Below the pieces are notes generated by a model. The model made no database searches and was not told the DNA's origin. It saw nothing but the letters and a program-made list of their open reading frames with translations. Shown in pieces: positions 5,533 through 6,713 of a stretch of DNA of 6,713 bases. Positions within the stretch are counted from its first letter, which is position 1, and every line of letters begins with the position of its first letter. The DNA is from an uncultured Lachnospiraceae bacterium (lineage in GTDB: Bacteria > Bacillota_A > Clostridia > Lachnospirales > Lachnospiraceae), in the NCBI GenBank assembly GCA_902783205.1, contig CACZQE010000270.1:1-6713 (forward strand), given 5' to 3'. Position numbers and translations under genes: made by a program.

Positions 5533-6153
5533 ATGCGCGAAAGAAACAAGTTTGAAAATAACCCGGAAATCCGGGAAGGCGGCCGCGTTGAATCGAGAAA
5601 GCGGCAGAAGGTGGCTATGAAAAAGGAAATCAGAGGAACCCTGATCTACATGATCGCCGTGTTCATGATCGTAATGCTGGTACTCCGCTATGTGGGACAG
5701 AGAACAGTCGTGGATGGGGATTCCATGGAGACAACACTGTCTTCCGGTGAAAATCTGATCATGGATAAGCTGTCTTACAGATTCCATGACCCCGAACGCT
5801 TTGATATCGTTATTTTTCCGGGACCGGAGGAAGCTACCGGCTATTCTCCCTATTATATCAAGCGGATTATCGGCATGCCGGGCGAGACTGTACAGATTAA
5901 GGACAGCAAAGTCTGGATCAACGGAGAGGAACTGGACGAGGATGTATATTCCATCGACGGCATGACCATTGCCGGTGACAGCGGGGAAGAACCGTATACC
6001 CTGGAAGAGGATGAATACTTCTGCCTCGGGGATAACCGGCCGGTCAGCTATGACAGCAGATATCTGGCTGTAGGACCCGTGTCCAGGGATGAACTGATCG
6101 GAAAAGTCTGGATCCGTATCTGGCCTGTGACCAGATTCGGTCCGGTAGAATAG
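5533..6153 (+). CDS. lepB: Type I signal peptidase (second of two)
   Basis: This is a 206-residue membrane Ser/Lys signal peptidase, clearly diverged from the first copy. Residues 1-33 are charged and predicted cytoplasmic, and a membrane helix spans about 34-53. Catalytic Ser64 lies in VDGDSMETTL and Lys110 in YYIKRIIGMPGE; box E is GDNRPVSYDSR (166-176), fully canonical. The residue two places after Ser-Met is Thr where most family members have Pro (SMxP). The start at 5533 has GGAGG at 5520-5524 inside the end of rbgA. A second in-frame ATG at 5617 (MKKEIRGTLIYM) has only a weak AAGGTGG upstream and would give a 178-residue form without the charged extension. The 3-base gap to rbgA suggests translational coupling. 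Confidence 0.94.
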   Translation: MRERNKFENNPEIREGGRVESRKRQKVAMKKEIRGTLIYMIAVFMIVMLVLRYVGQRTVVDGDSMETTLSSGENLIMDKLSYRFHDPERFDIVIFPGPEEATGYSPYYIKRIIGMPGETVQIKDSKVWINGEELDEDVYSIDGMTIAGDSGEEPYTLEEDEYFCLGDNRPVSYDSRYLAVGPVSRDELIGKVWIRIWPVTRFGPVE

Positions 6154-6162
6154 GGTGATTCC

Positions 6163-6713
6163 ATGAAGTCCGCCGCAGAGATCAGAGAGGAACTGAAGGC
6201 AGCCTGCTCCCGGGAGGAGCTTGCCGCCTTTATTTCTGCCTATAAAGAAGACCGGAGAAAAGGCGTCCGTGATATGACCGCCCGGGCAGAGAAGAAGATA
6301 AAGGCCCTGGACCGGGAAATGAACCGCCTGGAAGAAATGTGCCGTTACGAAAAAGAGTATGGGGATTATGACATAATCTGCGGGATCGACGAGGTCGGAA
6401 GAGGACCTCTGGCCGGACCGGTGGTAGCCGGTGCCGTCGTCCTGCCCCGGGGAGCAAGAATCCTTTATGTCAATGATTCCAAAAAGCTTTCTCCCGGCAA
6501 GAGGGAAGAACTGAGCGAGATCATCATGAAGGAGGCTTTGACATATGGCTTTGGCATAGTCGGCCCCGAGAGGATTGATGAGATCAATATTTTAAATGCC
6601 ACCTATGAGGCCATGCGGCAGGCAGTGGGAAATCTTTCCTGCAGGCCGGATATTCTGCTGAATGATGCGGTGACCATACCGGGTCTTTCCATGCGCCAGG
6701 TGCCTATCATCAA
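6163..6713 (+). CDS. rnhB: Ribonuclease HII, 5' part
   Basis: RNase HII cuts RNA in RNA-DNA hybrids and starts removal of single ribonucleotides from DNA. The frame opens at the ATG at 6163, nine bases after the lepB stop with AGGGTG at 6152-6157, and runs to the window end. It gives 183 complete residues and two further bases. The first 70 residues are a charged, probably coiled N-terminal domain typical of Bacillus/Clostridia RnhB and absent from E. coli RNase HII. The catalytic domain begins at CGIDEVGRGPLAGPVVAGAV, with metal-binding Asp76 and Glu77. NDSKKLS (104-110) and a third acidic site in LLNDAV (Asp168) follow. The C-terminus, including the fourth acidic residue, is outside the window. 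The rbgA-rnhB neighbourhood is conserved in Firmicutes; here a lepB separates the two. Confidence 0.96.
   Translation, partial: MKSAAEIREELKAACSREELAAFISAYKEDRRKGVRDMTARAEKKIKALDREMNRLEEMCRYEKEYGDYDIICGIDEVGRGPLAGPVVAGAVVLPRGARILYVNDSKKLSPGKREELSEIIMKEALTYGFGIVGPERIDEINILNATYEAMRQAVGNLSCRPDILLNDAVTIPGLSMRQVPII

Noticed and set aside
5098..5787. Open frame on the - strand (229 codons) opposite rbgA and the second lepB
   Set aside because: It spans two well-supported sense genes and has no recognisable motif.
1..6713. A novel defence, mobile or biosynthetic system
   Set aside because: Every coding stretch is explained by well-known housekeeping families in a conserved order, and I see no integrase, transposase, direct-repeat array or atypical island.

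Overview
The window is a conserved chromosomal housekeeping block of a Firmicute. It is most likely a member of the Clostridia close to Lachnospiraceae, judging by gene order, strong AGGAGG-type ribosome binding sites, moderate GC, a type I signal peptidase gene between rplS and rbgA, and protein style. All genes are on the + strand, and no gene-free stretch exceeds 300 bases. I see no mobile element, CRISPR array, tRNA or rRNA.

Layout: (1) 1-1621, the SRP part: the 3' end of ylxM, then ffh, the SRP GTPase. (2) 1622-2288: rpsP (ribosomal protein S16) and khpA (KH-domain RNA-binding protein), closed by a strong intrinsic terminator at 2247-2288. (3) 2325-3559: rimM and trmD, overlapping by one base, encoding a 16S processing factor and the tRNA m1G37 methyltransferase. 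(4) 3565-4063: a self-contained rplS (L19) unit with its own sigma-A-type promoter, a short leader that may be structured, and its own terminator. (5) 4096-6713: two different type I signal peptidases (lepB) flanking rbgA (the GTPase for late 50S assembly), then the 5' part of rnhB (RNase HII), cut by the window end.

The genes join ribosome production (S16, L19, RimM, RbgA, KhpA), tRNA modification needed for reading-frame maintenance (TrmD), co-translational export (Ffh, YlxM), signal-peptide removal (LepB) and genome upkeep (RnhB). The arrangement resembles the Bacillus subtilis ylxM-ffh-rpsP-ylqC-ylqD-rimM-trmD-rplS-ylqF-rnhB cluster. It differs by lacking ylqD and by gaining two lepB genes.

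I found no previously undescribed system. The points worth a second look are modest: transcription signals that seem to separate the ribosomal-protein genes from the low-abundance enzymes, an inverted repeat lying over the rplS promoter, a Glu in TrmD at the position of the E. coli catalytic Asp, and two diverged signal peptidases with atypical motif residues.
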